Shown: positions 9,510 through 18,517 of the stretch, in pieces
Layout of the letters: every line of letters begins with the position of its first letter
How positions within the stretch are numbered: the stretch's first letter is position 1
NCBI GenBank assembly: GCA_013349585.1
Contig: DUZG01000007.1
Span: forward strand, 1-61,501
DNA from: Nitrospinota bacterium
Lineage (GTDB): Bacteria > Nitrospinota > Nitrospinia > Nitrospinales > VA-1
Reading direction: 5' to 3'
Length of the DNA: 61,501 nucleotides
Program-made: the position numbers and the translations under genes
The notes under the pieces: generated by a model
Database searches by the model: none
Told to the model about the DNA's origin: nothing
Seen by the model: only the letters and a program-made list of their open reading frames with translations

Positions 9510-11441
9510 ATGCTAAGTATAATTCGCGAACACGCTGATTCATGGATGATTAAAGCCATCCTCTGGTTAATTATTTTTGCTTTTATTGGCACCATATTTT
9601 ATTCATGGGGTATGGGAGGGTCTTCCGGTTCTGGCGGTGGAGTTATCGCTTCGGTGAATGGAGAAAAAATTCAGCAAGGTGAGTACGAACGTACATTTAA
9701 CAATCTCGTAGACTTTTACCGACAGCAGTTCAAAAGCAATTTTTCCAATGACATGATAAAAAGTCTGGATTTAAAAAATCAGGCTTTGGAAGCTTTGATC
9801 CAGAAAAAAATTCTTCTCATTGAAGCAGGCAAGCAGAATATTAAGGTCAGCAACGAAGAAGTAATCTCTTATATTAAAAAAATACCGGCATTCCAAAGCA
9901 ACAAGAAATTCAGTGAACCAGCTTATAAAAATTATATCAAGAGCCAAAGGCTAACACCCGGTGAGTTTGAAGAAACCCAACGCGAAACCCTTTTGCTAGA
10001 CAAGCTGGAAAAAATATTCCGCACTCACTCCAAAGCTTCAAAATCAGAGGTCTTGAAAGAATTCCGCAATCAAGAGGATAAGGTTAAGCTCGAGTATGTG
10101 AAATTCACAAATGATAATTTCATATCTAAAACTACGATCTCAGACCAAGCACTCAGAGATTATTTTCAAGCGAACAAATCCAAATTTGAAATTCCCCCGC
10201 AAATCCGTGTTCAATATGTAAAGGTTGAAGCTAAAAAATATCAATCAAAAATTGAACCCAGAGAAGAAGATATTGAAGAGTATTATCAAACAAAAATCGC
10301 CAACTTTAATGTTAAGAAAAAATACAAAGCCAGCCATATCCTTACTAGCTTAAAGCCTTCGGACATTGAGGAAGATATAACAGAAAAAGAAAAACAGAAG
10401 CAAGCTGACGAAAAAGCCAAACTAAAATCGAACGAGCTTTTAGAAAGACTTAATAAGGGTGCCGATTTTAGTGAAGTGGCCAAAAAACATTCTGACGACC
10501 CTTCATCAGGAGCAAATGGCGGTAGTCTGGGCGAGTTCCCCGAGGGAACCATGGTCTCGGCATTTGAAAATGCTCTCGACAAACTAAAACCAGGTGAAAT
10601 CAGCAAACCTGTTCTTAGCCCTTTTGGTTATCACATAATTAAGCTGGAAAGCGTCGAGCAAAAACGAATTAAACCGCTTTCTGAGGTTAAAGATGAAATC
10701 ATCCAATCCCTAAAAGAAATCAAAGCCCGGCAACGTGTAAAAAGAATAGTAAAACGCATACATCAGGCCGCCCAACAAGACGAGAACCTGAGTAAAGCCG
10801 CAGAAGACCATCAGTTACAAACGGCAGAAACCAATTTCTTTTCCAGAGAAAACCATATAATCCTTGAAATCGGCAACCAGCCCGAGTTTTTCAGTACAGC
10901 ATTTAGCTTAGAAAAGAATAAAATTAGCGAACCCATCATTACCCCTGAAGTATCTTTTGTACTAAAAGTTACCGAAGAAAAGCCCAAATATATTCCTGAG
11001 CTGAGTGATGTTCAGGAAAAGGCGAAAGAGGCTTTAACAGCAAGTAATAATGAAGCTGCTACGTTGAAAAAATTTGAAGAATTAAAAGAAAACCTAGCCA
11101 GAGACAAAGATCTGGAAAAAGTACTTAAGGGGTATGATATCAGCATCCGCAATACGCCTTTTTTCAGTAAAGCAGATTCGATTCCAGGTATTGGCAACAT
11201 AAACCAAATTAAAGATAAAGCCTTTACCATGAAAGTAGGAGAATTCAGCTCTGCAAAAGTCCGCGACCGTTTTTATCTCTATCGGTTGGCAGACATAGAA
11301 ATATCCGGTGAGCCAGATAGCGAGCAGACCAAGAAAATCACAAATAAAATTAAAATAGAAAAAAGCCGCCAAGCTTTTCAGGAGTGGATTGAAAATTTGA
11401 AAACTGGGGCGGAAATCCTGGTAGATAAAACTTTGTTATAG
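9510..11441 (+). CDS. PpiD/SurA-like membrane-anchored peptidylprolyl isomerase
   Basis: A periplasmic folding chaperone of the PpiD type. The N-terminus reads MLSIIREHADSWMIKAI followed by a membrane anchor (LWLIIFAFIGTIFYSWG), exactly the PpiD pattern, so the ATG at 9510 with GGAAGG just upstream is preferred to an in-frame ATG at 9444. A SurA_N-like region follows, then a parvulin (PPIC) domain around residues 270-380 with YKASHIL, SDDPSSGANGGSLGEF and PFGYHIIKLE, and a C-terminal extension with SurA/PpiD-like helices. The 643-residue length fits PpiD. It helps outer-membrane and secreted proteins leave the Sec translocon. It is monocistronic, converging with thiDN. Confidence 0.92.
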   Translation: MLSIIREHADSWMIKAILWLIIFAFIGTIFYSWGMGGSSGSGGGVIASVNGEKIQQGEYERTFNNLVDFYRQQFKSNFSNDMIKSLDLKNQALEALIQKKILLIEAGKQNIKVSNEEVISYIKKIPAFQSNKKFSEPAYKNYIKSQRLTPGEFEETQRETLLLDKLEKIFRTHSKASKSEVLKEFRNQEDKVKLEYVKFTNDNFISKTTISDQALRDYFQANKSKFEIPPQIRVQYVKVEAKKYQSKIEPREEDIEEYYQTKIANFNVKKKYKASHILTSLKPSDIEEDITEKEKQKQADEKAKLKSNELLERLNKGADFSEVAKKHSDDPSSGANGGSLGEFPEGTMVSAFENALDKLKPGEISKPVLSPFGYHIIKLESVEQKRIKPLSEVKDEIIQSLKEIKARQRVKRIVKRIHQAAQQDENLSKAAEDHQLQTAETNFFSRENHIILEIGNQPEFFSTAFSLEKNKISEPIITPEVSFVLKVTEEKPKYIPELSDVQEKAKEALTASNNEAATLKKFEELKENLARDKDLEKVLKGYDISIRNTPFFSKADSIPGIGNINQIKDKAFTMKVGEFSSAKVRDRFYLYRLADIEISGEPDSEQTKKITNKIKIEKSRQAFQEWIENLKTGAEILVDKTLL

Positions 11442-11444
11442 CTC

Positions 11445-12806
11445 CTACCCTTCTTTTTCATATAGCCCGTGGATATCGAGAATCTTTTTCACCAAAGATT
11501 CCATATCTTCGGCGATCACTCGAATCATCTCTTCCTTTCTTATTCCTCCCAAGTCATAAATAATATCCGGGACAGAGCCATAACTCCTTATCGCCTTCTC
11601 GGTTCCCCATTCAAGTGAAGAACCTTCGCGAACCCGAACTTTCTTCGGTTCCTTGGAACGATCAAAAGAAGCAATTTTAAACTTCAGTTTCTTACAGATT
11701 CTTAGCAAAGCATCGGTATATTTTATATTCATCACTGCCCTCTTATCAGGCTCGTGCTGCATCACCGTCAACACAATATTCGCCACATGGCGAGAACCGC
11801 CAAATTGCGGTCGTGCTCCGGTAAAAATATCTTCTCCATTTTTTATAACGCGTCCGGGAATAGCAAGAACATCTTCATGCCTTTTGGCGTCGCTCAAACC
11901 TAGACCAATATTAGTCTGAACCTCTGGAACCAAATTCCCGATCCGCTCTTTTGTGAAAATTTCCATGGCATCTTCTAGGTCACATAGGCATTGCTGTTTT
12001 TCACTTTCCCGGTACATAGCAGCAAAAGGTTCGACACATGGAGTGCCATTACCAGAAGCAACCCCTCCGACAATAGCCTGTCCGACATATTCTTTAGCAT
12101 CTCCAACTGCTTCCCGAAGAGGTGTCCCTTTAGCCAATTTGGCCGTTATTGCTGCAGAAAATACGCAACCTGTACCATGCATATCTGCATTCGATAAACG
12201 TTCCGATGAAAAAACCTGCACCCCTTTATTGTCCAACAACAAATCTTCAGGATTTCCCTTGAGATGCCCACCGGTAATCAAAACAGCGCGTACACCTGTT
12301 TTTAAAATTGCGCGTGCGGCTTTTTTTCTATCTGAAAGGCTTTTGATTTTTATTCCTGAAAGCAATTCTGCTTCCTTTATATTAGGAGTGACCAAAGATG
12401 CAAGAGGAAGCAAATGCTTTTTCAACGCCTCCACCCCGCCTCGCGTCAACAAACGTTTTCCCGAGGAGGAAAGAACAACCGGATCGACCACCACATTTTT
12501 CAATCGACTTTTCTTAATCATTTTTGCAACCAAGCAAACCGTTTCTTCATTGCCAAGCATTCCTGTTTTCACTGCTTGACATTTTTTATCCTCAGAAATT
12601 GCACGGAATTGTTGTTCAACCACATCCACCGGCAAATCATAAGTCGAATGTACACCAAAAGAATTTTGCGATGTTATAGAGGTGATGATGGTTTTACAAA
12701 AAATACCGAGAGACGAAAACGTTTTTAGATCTGCTTGAATACCTGCTCCACCACCCGAATCCGAACCGGCAATAGTTAAAACAGTATTCACAGTTTTTTC
12801 AGACAT
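11445..12806 (-). CDS. thiDN: ThiD-ThiN fusion: HMP/HMP-P kinase plus thiamine-phosphate synthase
   Basis: The N-terminal ~265 residues are ThiD (TIAGSDSGGGAGIQADLKT at the start, DMHGTGCVFSAAI near the anion hole), which phosphorylates hydroxymethylpyrimidine to HMP-PP. The C-terminal ~175 residues match the ThiN fold (GARPQFGGSRHVANIVL, YTDALLRICKKL, YDLGGIRKEEMIRVI), the thiamine-phosphate synthase used instead of ThiE mainly by archaea and a few bacteria. The 453-residue bifunctional enzyme would carry out the last two steps of the pyrimidine branch and the coupling step of thiamine synthesis. It stands alone, convergent with the PPIase gene; no TPP riboswitch signature is visible in the short 78-base upstream gap. 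Confidence 0.9.
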   Translation of the reverse strand: MSEKTVNTVLTIAGSDSGGGAGIQADLKTFSSLGIFCKTIITSITSQNSFGVHSTYDLPVDVVEQQFRAISEDKKCQAVKTGMLGNEETVCLVAKMIKKSRLKNVVVDPVVLSSSGKRLLTRGGVEALKKHLLPLASLVTPNIKEAELLSGIKIKSLSDRKKAARAILKTGVRAVLITGGHLKGNPEDLLLDNKGVQVFSSERLSNADMHGTGCVFSAAITAKLAKGTPLREAVGDAKEYVGQAIVGGVASGNGTPCVEPFAAMYRESEKQQCLCDLEDAMEIFTKERIGNLVPEVQTNIGLGLSDAKRHEDVLAIPGRVIKNGEDIFTGARPQFGGSRHVANIVLTVMQHEPDKRAVMNIKYTDALLRICKKLKFKIASFDRSKEPKKVRVREGSSLEWGTEKAIRSYGSVPDIIYDLGGIRKEEMIRVIAEDMESLVKKILDIHGLYEKEG

Positions 12807-12884
12807 AAATAAACCTTAATGAAATTTCAGAAGGGAGTAATTTAACAGACGGTCAAGAGGGCTGGCAATAGAATATTATACTTT

Positions 12885-14705
12885 TTAACCGACAGTAACC
12901 GATTTTGCCAGAGAACGAGGCTTATCAACATTTCTTTTAAGAGATGTAGCCGTAAAATAAGCAAACAACTGGCCAATCACCAGTTGAATCAGCGGAGCAG
13001 TCAGAGTAGGAACATTTGGGAGAATCAATTCCTCACTGAATAAATCGTGGTTTTTCCCCTGCTCCGTAAAATGGATTCCCAGTACAAACCCGGATCGAGC
13101 ACGGATCTCTTCAATACTATGTATTGTTGATTGGTATAGATCTTTCTTTTCTTTGGGGGGCACAAAGACGATGCAAGGAATGTCATCATCTATCATGGCG
13201 AGGGTACCGTGCTTAAGAAACCCACCTGGCATTCCCTCAGCATGTACATAAGCCACTTCTTTCATTTTCAAAGCGGCTTCCAGAGCAATCGGATAATAAA
13301 TTCCACGTCCCAGATACAACCAGTTTTTGTTTTTACAATATTTATTTGCGATACGATGAATAAAACCCGATCTCTCGTTTAAAACTCCTTGAATGATTGC
13401 CGGCAGTTCCTTTAAAGATTTCAAGTTCTCCTGATATGCTTTTTTGCTAATGACCTTTTTCTTTAGTCCTAGCTTCATCCCTAGTAAAGTGAGAACGACC
13501 ATTTGCGATAGCGCCGCCTTAGTGCTGATCACACAAATTTCGGGTCCCGACCCTTGCAAAATAACTTTATCAACCATCCGCGCAATGGAAGAACCCATCA
13601 CGTTGACTACCGCCGCAGTTTTAGCACCCTTCGCTTGGGAAAATTTCAAAGCCGAAAGCGTATCGAAAGTTTCACCTGATTGCGACATAGCAAACACCAG
13701 AGTCTTTTTATCTACATTTGCCAAGCTTAAAAACTCATCCGAACTAATTGGAGCTATGAATTTCTGTGCTAATTCAGAAAAAATATATTGCGCATATATT
13801 GCAACATAGAAAGTCGTGCCCACTCCTAGAAAATAAGAAGACTCCGCTTTTTCAAACATCTCCACAACATCGTCGAGGCCAGACGGTTCTAAATCCAGGG
13901 CATTGGAAATGGTTTGTGGCTGCTCATAAATTTCCTTGAGCATATAGTGAGGGTATCCACCCTTTTTAGATGTTTCACTGTCCCATTCAATTTTGGTGAT
14001 GGGTTTGGTTATTTCCTCTTCATTGAGAATATTCTTAACAACATAAGAGTCACGGGAAAGTATGGCATATTCTCCATCATCCAGGATTACTGCATTTTTA
14101 GTATGGTCTATGAAGGCATTGAAATCCGAACCTACAAATTTTATTTCGTCACCAATCCCCAACATTAAGGGCGACTCGCGCTTAGCGCAAAATATATGGC
14201 CCGGTAGGTAGGTGCAAATAAAAGCCAGAGCAAAGGTTCCCTCAATCATATTGAGGGTTTTCAACAATGCCTTTTCAGGATTGCGGCTTTTTTTGAAAAA
14301 TTTCTCAAGAAGATGCGCAATCACCTCGGTATCTGTATCCGATGAAAACTTATAACCCTCTTTTTTGAGTTGGTCTCTTAATGGGCGGTAGTTGGAAATA
14401 ATTCCATTATGAACTACAGCAAAGTTGCCATCACGAGATGTAAAAGGGTGAGTGTTCCCCTTGGTCACCTTCCCGTGTGTCGCCCAACGTGTATGAGCTA
14501 TTCCAATATTACTTTTCTGCTGCAGAACATCATGTTTCCGGTAAAACTCTTCTACCCCACCGATATCTTTTTTAATAAAGAGGCGAGATTTATTCATCAG
14601 GGCAACACCGCAGGAGTCATAACCTCGGTACTCCAGATTTCTTATGCCTTCAAAAAGAAGCTGCGACACATCTTTCAGCCCAACAACTCCACTGATTCCA
14701 CACAT
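12885..14705 (-). CDS. glmS: Glutamine-fructose-6-phosphate aminotransferase (isomerizing)
   Basis: GlmS makes glucosamine-6-phosphate from fructose-6-phosphate and glutamine, the entry into amino-sugar synthesis. At 606 residues it is full length. The N-terminal MCGISGVVG exposes the catalytic Cys of the class II glutaminase domain; HTRWATHG and VHNGIISNY are present. Two SIS domains follow (SSDEFLSLANV, SQSGETFDTL), and the C-terminus PRSLAKSVTV is the family signature that caps the active site. It lies 9 bases after the nucleotidyltransferase gene in the same operon, so there is no room for a glmS ribozyme immediately upstream. Confidence 0.98.
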   Translation of the reverse strand: MCGISGVVGLKDVSQLLFEGIRNLEYRGYDSCGVALMNKSRLFIKKDIGGVEEFYRKHDVLQQKSNIGIAHTRWATHGKVTKGNTHPFTSRDGNFAVVHNGIISNYRPLRDQLKKEGYKFSSDTDTEVIAHLLEKFFKKSRNPEKALLKTLNMIEGTFALAFICTYLPGHIFCAKRESPLMLGIGDEIKFVGSDFNAFIDHTKNAVILDDGEYAILSRDSYVVKNILNEEEITKPITKIEWDSETSKKGGYPHYMLKEIYEQPQTISNALDLEPSGLDDVVEMFEKAESSYFLGVGTTFYVAIYAQYIFSELAQKFIAPISSDEFLSLANVDKKTLVFAMSQSGETFDTLSALKFSQAKGAKTAAVVNVMGSSIARMVDKVILQGSGPEICVISTKAALSQMVVLTLLGMKLGLKKKVISKKAYQENLKSLKELPAIIQGVLNERSGFIHRIANKYCKNKNWLYLGRGIYYPIALEAALKMKEVAYVHAEGMPGGFLKHGTLAMIDDDIPCIVFVPPKEKKDLYQSTIHSIEEIRARSGFVLGIHFTEQGKNHDLFSEELILPNVPTLTAPLIQLVIGQLFAYFTATSLKRNVDKPRSLAKSVTVG

Positions 14706-14714
14706 ATTCGCCCG

Positions 14715-15917
14715 CTATTTATGAGTTACGGAATAGCAGGCAGGAATAATTTCTCCCGAATGCACCACCGTACCAGGTTGAATCATATTACCCGCGCCAA
14801 CCACTACACCATCGCCAATAAATGCGCCAAGCTTGGACATACCGGTAGAAATACGTTTTCCATTTTTGACGGATATGGGCTTCCAGTCGATAGTGCGGTT
14901 CACCGTCATACAGCCGGAACCGATATCTACATTTTCTCCCAAAACGCTATCACCGATGAAAGAAAGTCGACCGATTTGCGTATTATCCATAACAACGCAA
15001 TTTTTCAATTCCACACCACTTCCCACCTCACAATTTTTTCCTAGAGAGGTGTAACTTCTAATAAGAGAATTATTGCCAATATAACTACCACTACCAATTG
15101 AGCAAGGCCCTTCAATAACCGCGCCCGCCTTGATCAATACATCTGCTTCAATTTTGACAATTCCTTGTAACGTCACATTCGCTTCTAGGATTGCCGTCTT
15201 TGCAATAGACGACCCTTCCCAGAAGTCCATGATCATTTTATTGGCCGTTAATATTTCCCAGGGGTGAACCACATCCAACCATTCATCCTCCCACATGGAT
15301 GCACGAAGACCATCGCCTGCCACCATTTTCTTGAGGGCTTTTTCCATCGAAGCCCCACTCGATTCCAACAACTGGAAAAATGAGGCGGGTAAAACGAACA
15401 CTCCCGCAAGAACATAATTGCCGAGGCTATTACTCTTCGGTTTTTCAATGATTTTTGTGATTTCCATCTGTGCATTGAGAAAGACATTGCCAAACTGTTC
15501 GTTGGAGGGCGGCAGACAGATAGAAGCTACAGGGCATTTGAAAGCGTGAAAAGATTGCTGAATCTTGCTAAAAATATTATTCGCTGTAAGGATGTCTCCA
15601 TACAGAAGAAGAAAGTATTCTCCTGGAGAAATTTTATTTTTAACCTGCATAACAGCATTTCCAATCCCGCGGTTTTGTTTTTGCTCTACATAATGAATAT
15701 TTAAGCCTTCATGATCATGCTCTCGAAGAGCATCGATCAGTTTCTCTCTTTTATGTCCCACCACAACAAAGATGTCATTAATACCTGAGCTGTTTAACAA
15801 CTCAAGAGAGTTATCAAGAATAGTTCGACCCGCAACACCGATCATCGGTTGCGGACGAGTGTCCGAAAAAGGACTGAGATGGGAACCTTTACCTGCAGCT
15901 AAAATGATGGCTTTCAT
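14715..15917 (-). CDS. Sugar-1-phosphate nucleotidyltransferase with left-handed beta-helix (archaeal-type GlmU-like)
   Basis: Residues 1-~235 are a nucleotidyltransferase domain (MKAIILAAGKGSHLSPFSDT with DTRPQPMIGVAGRTI; YGDILTANNIF at the metal site), and ~245-400 form a hexapeptide-repeat left-handed beta-helix (IGSGSYIGNN, IGDSVLGENVDIGSG, IGDGVVVGAGNMIQPGTVV). Its size and layout resemble archaeal bifunctional sugar-1-phosphate nucleotidylyltransferase/acetyltransferases rather than bacterial GlmU. Between a stand-alone GlmU-like pyrophosphorylase gene and glmS, it may supply the acetyltransferase step (GlcN-1-P to GlcNAc-1-P), the uridylyltransferase step, or both. Substrate specificity cannot be read from the sequence. 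Confidence 0.85.
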   Translation of the reverse strand: MKAIILAAGKGSHLSPFSDTRPQPMIGVAGRTILDNSLELLNSSGINDIFVVVGHKREKLIDALREHDHEGLNIHYVEQKQNRGIGNAVMQVKNKISPGEYFLLLYGDILTANNIFSKIQQSFHAFKCPVASICLPPSNEQFGNVFLNAQMEITKIIEKPKSNSLGNYVLAGVFVLPASFFQLLESSGASMEKALKKMVAGDGLRASMWEDEWLDVVHPWEILTANKMIMDFWEGSSIAKTAILEANVTLQGIVKIEADVLIKAGAVIEGPCSIGSGSYIGNNSLIRSYTSLGKNCEVGSGVELKNCVVMDNTQIGRLSFIGDSVLGENVDIGSGCMTVNRTIDWKPISVKNGKRISTGMSKLGAFIGDGVVVGAGNMIQPGTVVHSGEIIPACYSVTHK

Positions 15918-15966
15918 TTAGAAAATCTCGATTGGAAGGCAATAGCTCTATATTGGGAGACGGGCG

Positions 15967-16704
15967 TTATATTTCCAGCAACTTTTCTGCCCGCTTCAAG
16001 TCTTCGGGAGAATTTACCCCAAAAATTTCATCGGTATCCTCTATTTGCACCGATGCCACGGAGAATCCATTTTTTCTTGCGTATTCTAATGTATCGGTCA
16101 AATAATATTCCTTCTGAACATTATCATCGTCGAGACAGCATAAGGCTTTATAAAACAATTCTTTATCAAAACAATATACCCCCGAGTTGAATTCGTCAAC
16201 AATTTTCTCTTGGGCAGAAGCATCCCGGTGCTCAACAATCTTTAATACCGACCCATCAATATGGCGGATAATACGACCGAAGTCGTGTTTCGCCTTACTC
16301 TTGAGTGTCAAAACGCTGCATTTTGCTGCCACTTCCTTATGCTGCTGTAGTAGCCGCTCAAGAGTCTCAGCCTTTATTAAAGGCATGTCCCCGCAAAGCA
16401 CCAAAACATTACCCTTAAAATCTTTCAACGCCTGTTTTGTTTGTCGGGCCGCATGTCCAGTGCCTAGTTGTTCCTCCTGCAATACAAACTCCAGACCGCG
16501 TTTGGAAAATGTTTCCTGCACCTGATCGGCCTGATGTCCTACAACAACAATAGTTCGAGCCGGATGTAATTTTTCCGCAACATTAAGAACGTACTCAAGA
16601 ATGGGTATTTCAGCTATGGGTATAAGGACTTTGGCGAGGGAGGTTTGCATGCGGGATCCTTTGCCCGCCGCGAGGATTATTACTGCTAGATCTTGCTCTT
16701 GCAT
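15967..16704 (-). CDS. GlmU-like N-acetylglucosamine-1-phosphate uridyltransferase domain, stand-alone
   Basis: A 245-residue nucleotidyltransferase matching only the N-terminal half of bacterial GlmU: VIILAAGKGSRMQTSLAKVL, EEQLGTGHAARQ, VLCGDMPLI, NSGVYCFDKELF and EYYLTDTLEYAR are the GlmU uridylyltransferase motifs. The left-handed beta-helix acetyltransferase domain is absent and the frame ends cleanly (AEKLLEI). It starts inside the fis-like gene (19-base overlap) and is followed by a second nucleotidyltransferase that does carry a beta-helix, then glmS. The simplest view is that UDP-GlcNAc synthesis is divided between these two proteins. Confidence 0.88.
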   Translation of the reverse strand: MQEQDLAVIILAAGKGSRMQTSLAKVLIPIAEIPILEYVLNVAEKLHPARTIVVVGHQADQVQETFSKRGLEFVLQEEQLGTGHAARQTKQALKDFKGNVLVLCGDMPLIKAETLERLLQQHKEVAAKCSVLTLKSKAKHDFGRIIRHIDGSVLKIVEHRDASAQEKIVDEFNSGVYCFDKELFYKALCCLDDDNVQKEYYLTDTLEYARKNGFSVASVQIEDTDEIFGVNSPEDLKRAEKLLEI

Positions 16705-16967
16705 TTAATTTCGTATTCCGCAATTTTCTTTCTTAAAGTATTACGGTTGATGCCCAAAATATTTGCCGCTTGTGTTTGGTTGCCGTTGGTTTCTTTTAAA
16801 ACAATCTCAACCAACGGTTTTTCAATACCTCCCATAATCAACTCATGCAGGTGACCGTTGTTTTGTTCATCCATTAGACCCACATATTGCTTAATCGATT
16901 TGTCGAGCCATTTTTCAAGAAACGTATGCACTTTTTTTTGACTGTTCTGCATTGTCGAAGAATCCAT
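16686..16967 (-). CDS. Fis-family DNA-binding protein
   Basis: A 93-residue protein whose last ~40 residues form the HTH_8 (Fis/NtrC C-terminal) DNA-binding motif: VEIVLKETNGNQTQAANILG followed by INRNTLRKKIAEY. The N-terminal half is acidic and helical and lacks receiver or AAA+ domains, so it resembles Fis rather than a sigma-54 activator. It heads an apparent operon with the GlmU-like gene (19-base overlap), the nucleotidyltransferase and glmS, so it may autoregulate amino-sugar synthesis or be a nucleoid protein that happens to lead the operon. Confidence 0.85.
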   Translation of the reverse strand: MDSSTMQNSQKKVHTFLEKWLDKSIKQYVGLMDEQNNGHLHELIMGGIEKPLVEIVLKETNGNQTQAANILGINRNTLRKKIAEYEIKCKSKI

Positions 16968-17028
16968 TCTTATCCAAATAAAAAAACGCGGTGTCCTACC
17001 CAGAGCCTAGCGTGACTTGATTTCGTGG

Positions 17029-17057
17029 ATATTAACAAACTCCTTAAATTTGGTCAA
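17029..17057 (-). promoter_or_regulatory. Sigma-70-like promoter for the fis-like/glmS operon
   Basis: On the minus strand TTGACC (17057-17052) is separated by exactly 17 bases from TAATAT (17034-17029). The -10 lies about 60 bases ahead of the fis-like start codon at 16967. The -35 matches consensus at 5 of 6 bases and the -10 at 4 of 6. It is inferred only from sequence. Confidence 0.5.
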
Positions 17058-17194
17058 GCAAGGACTTGTTTCTCTTTATAAGTCACATAATTACAGGTTG
17101 CTTACTTTCCACCCTCTGGTCTAAAATGAGAGTAAATAATAACGGATTTCAGTTATTTTCAATTTTCCTCTAAAAACATTATCCGAATTTCCAT

Positions 17195-18517
17195 ATGAAA
17201 GTTTCTTGTATCACATTAGGATGCCGGACCAACCAGCACGATACCGCTGAGATGCAAACTCTTCTCGAGAAGGAAGGGTTTGTCATGGTCGGTCAGCGAG
17301 AAAAAGCCGATGCCTATGTCATTAACACCTGCACCGTTACACAAAAAAGCGATGCCAGTTCTCGGCTCGCCGTTAAAAAATCCCTCACCCTTAACCCAGA
17401 TGCTCTGGTTGTATTCACCGGATGCTATGCGCAACTGAATCCAGAAGAAGCCTCTGAACTGACCGGACTCGATATCGTACTGGGCAACGCCGACAAACTG
17501 GAAATTGCAAAACTGCTAAAAAGCAGGCTGCTAAACCCTGACAGGCAATGGCAAAAATCTGAGGCTACCGAAATCGTGATGTCGGACATCCATAAGAAAA
17601 GGATTTTTAGAACCATCCCAGTCAAAAACTTTCAAGGCATGACCAAGGCTTTCATAAAAGTTCAAACCGGCTGCGATGAGAAATGTTCTTTTTGCACCGT
17701 TGTTCGAGCTCGCGGCAAATCCATCAGTGACAGCCGAGAAAACATCCTTAACAATATCCAGGAAGCCATTGATATCGGTTTCAAAGAAATTACCCTGACG
17801 GGAATCAACCTCGGCACCTGGGGGATGGATACGGGAGAAACATTCACTTCCTTAGTCCAAAATATTGTCGAATTGCCTGGCGATTTCAGAGTCCGGCTGA
17901 GTTCGATCAACCCGATGGAGATCGATAACGGTTTAATTCGGCTCATCGCCGAAACGGAGAAACTCTGCTCACATCTGCATATTCCTTTGCAAAGCGGCGA
18001 CAACGAAATTCTGCAACGAATGCGTCGAAACTACAATAGCGAGCAATACAGAGATGTACTCCACCGCGCTACCAACGTGATTCCCAATCTAGGGCTGGGT
18101 GCCGATATAATTGTAGGGTTTCCGGGAGAAACCGATGTGGCATTTGAAAACACCCGCAAACTAATCGAAGAGTTCCCCTTCTCTTACCTGCATGTATTTT
18201 CTTATTCGCCAAGGCGTGGGACCGAAGCCAATGACTATAAAGATGATATTCCCGGAAATATTAAAAAAGAGCGCAACAAAATACTCACTCAATTGGTCGC
18301 AGAAAAAAGCCTGGAATTAAAAAGTAAATTTCTCAATCAAACGGCAACCGTACTCATAGAAAACCAGCGCGACAGAAAAAGTGGCAAACTAAAAGGCCAT
18401 ACCGACAACTATATTCCTATCAGCCTAAACGGACCCGATTCACTTAAAAACCAATTGATACCCGTAACTCTGCAACAGGTTTCAGGAGACCATGTTGAAG
18501 GATGCTTCCTCTCATAA
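17195..18517 (+). CDS. mtaB: tRNA t6A37 methylthiotransferase (MtaB)
   Basis: A radical-SAM methylthiotransferase that converts t6A37 of tRNAs reading ANN codons to ms2t6A. The 440-residue protein has the N-terminal UPF0004 domain with its three cluster cysteines (CITLGCRTNQ, NTCTVTQKSD, FTGCYAQ), the radical-SAM CxxxCxxC motif CDEKCSFC (about residues 159-166), and a C-terminal TRAM-like RNA-binding segment. CRTNQHDTAEM fits MtaB rather than MiaB (CQMN) or RimO. It overlaps the degenerate SAM hydrolase gene by 16 bases, suggesting they were once co-transcribed. Confidence 0.94.
   Translation: MKVSCITLGCRTNQHDTAEMQTLLEKEGFVMVGQREKADAYVINTCTVTQKSDASSRLAVKKSLTLNPDALVVFTGCYAQLNPEEASELTGLDIVLGNADKLEIAKLLKSRLLNPDRQWQKSEATEIVMSDIHKKRIFRTIPVKNFQGMTKAFIKVQTGCDEKCSFCTVVRARGKSISDSRENILNNIQEAIDIGFKEITLTGINLGTWGMDTGETFTSLVQNIVELPGDFRVRLSSINPMEIDNGLIRLIAETEKLCSHLHIPLQSGDNEILQRMRRNYNSEQYRDVLHRATNVIPNLGLGADIIVGFPGETDVAFENTRKLIEEFPFSYLHVFSYSPRRGTEANDYKDDIPGNIKKERNKILTQLVAEKSLELKSKFLNQTATVLIENQRDRKSGKLKGHTDNYIPISLNGPDSLKNQLIPVTLQQVSGDHVEGCFLS

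Noticed and set aside
11953-12579. A 208-codon plus-strand frame opposite thiDN
   Set aside because: It is antisense to the conserved ThiD domain and shows Ser/Thr/Pro-rich composition typical of shadow frames.
12807-12884. TPP riboswitch upstream of thiDN
   Set aside because: The gap is only 78 bases and lacks the conserved CUGAGA and ACCUGA core elements.
14706-14714. glmS ribozyme
   Set aside because: Only 9 bases separate glmS from the upstream gene, so the ribozyme cannot fit.
14409-15044. A 211-codon plus-strand open frame opposite glmS and the nucleotidyltransferase
   Set aside because: It crosses two real minus-strand genes with full family motifs; its translation has no recognisable domain and looks like a shadow.
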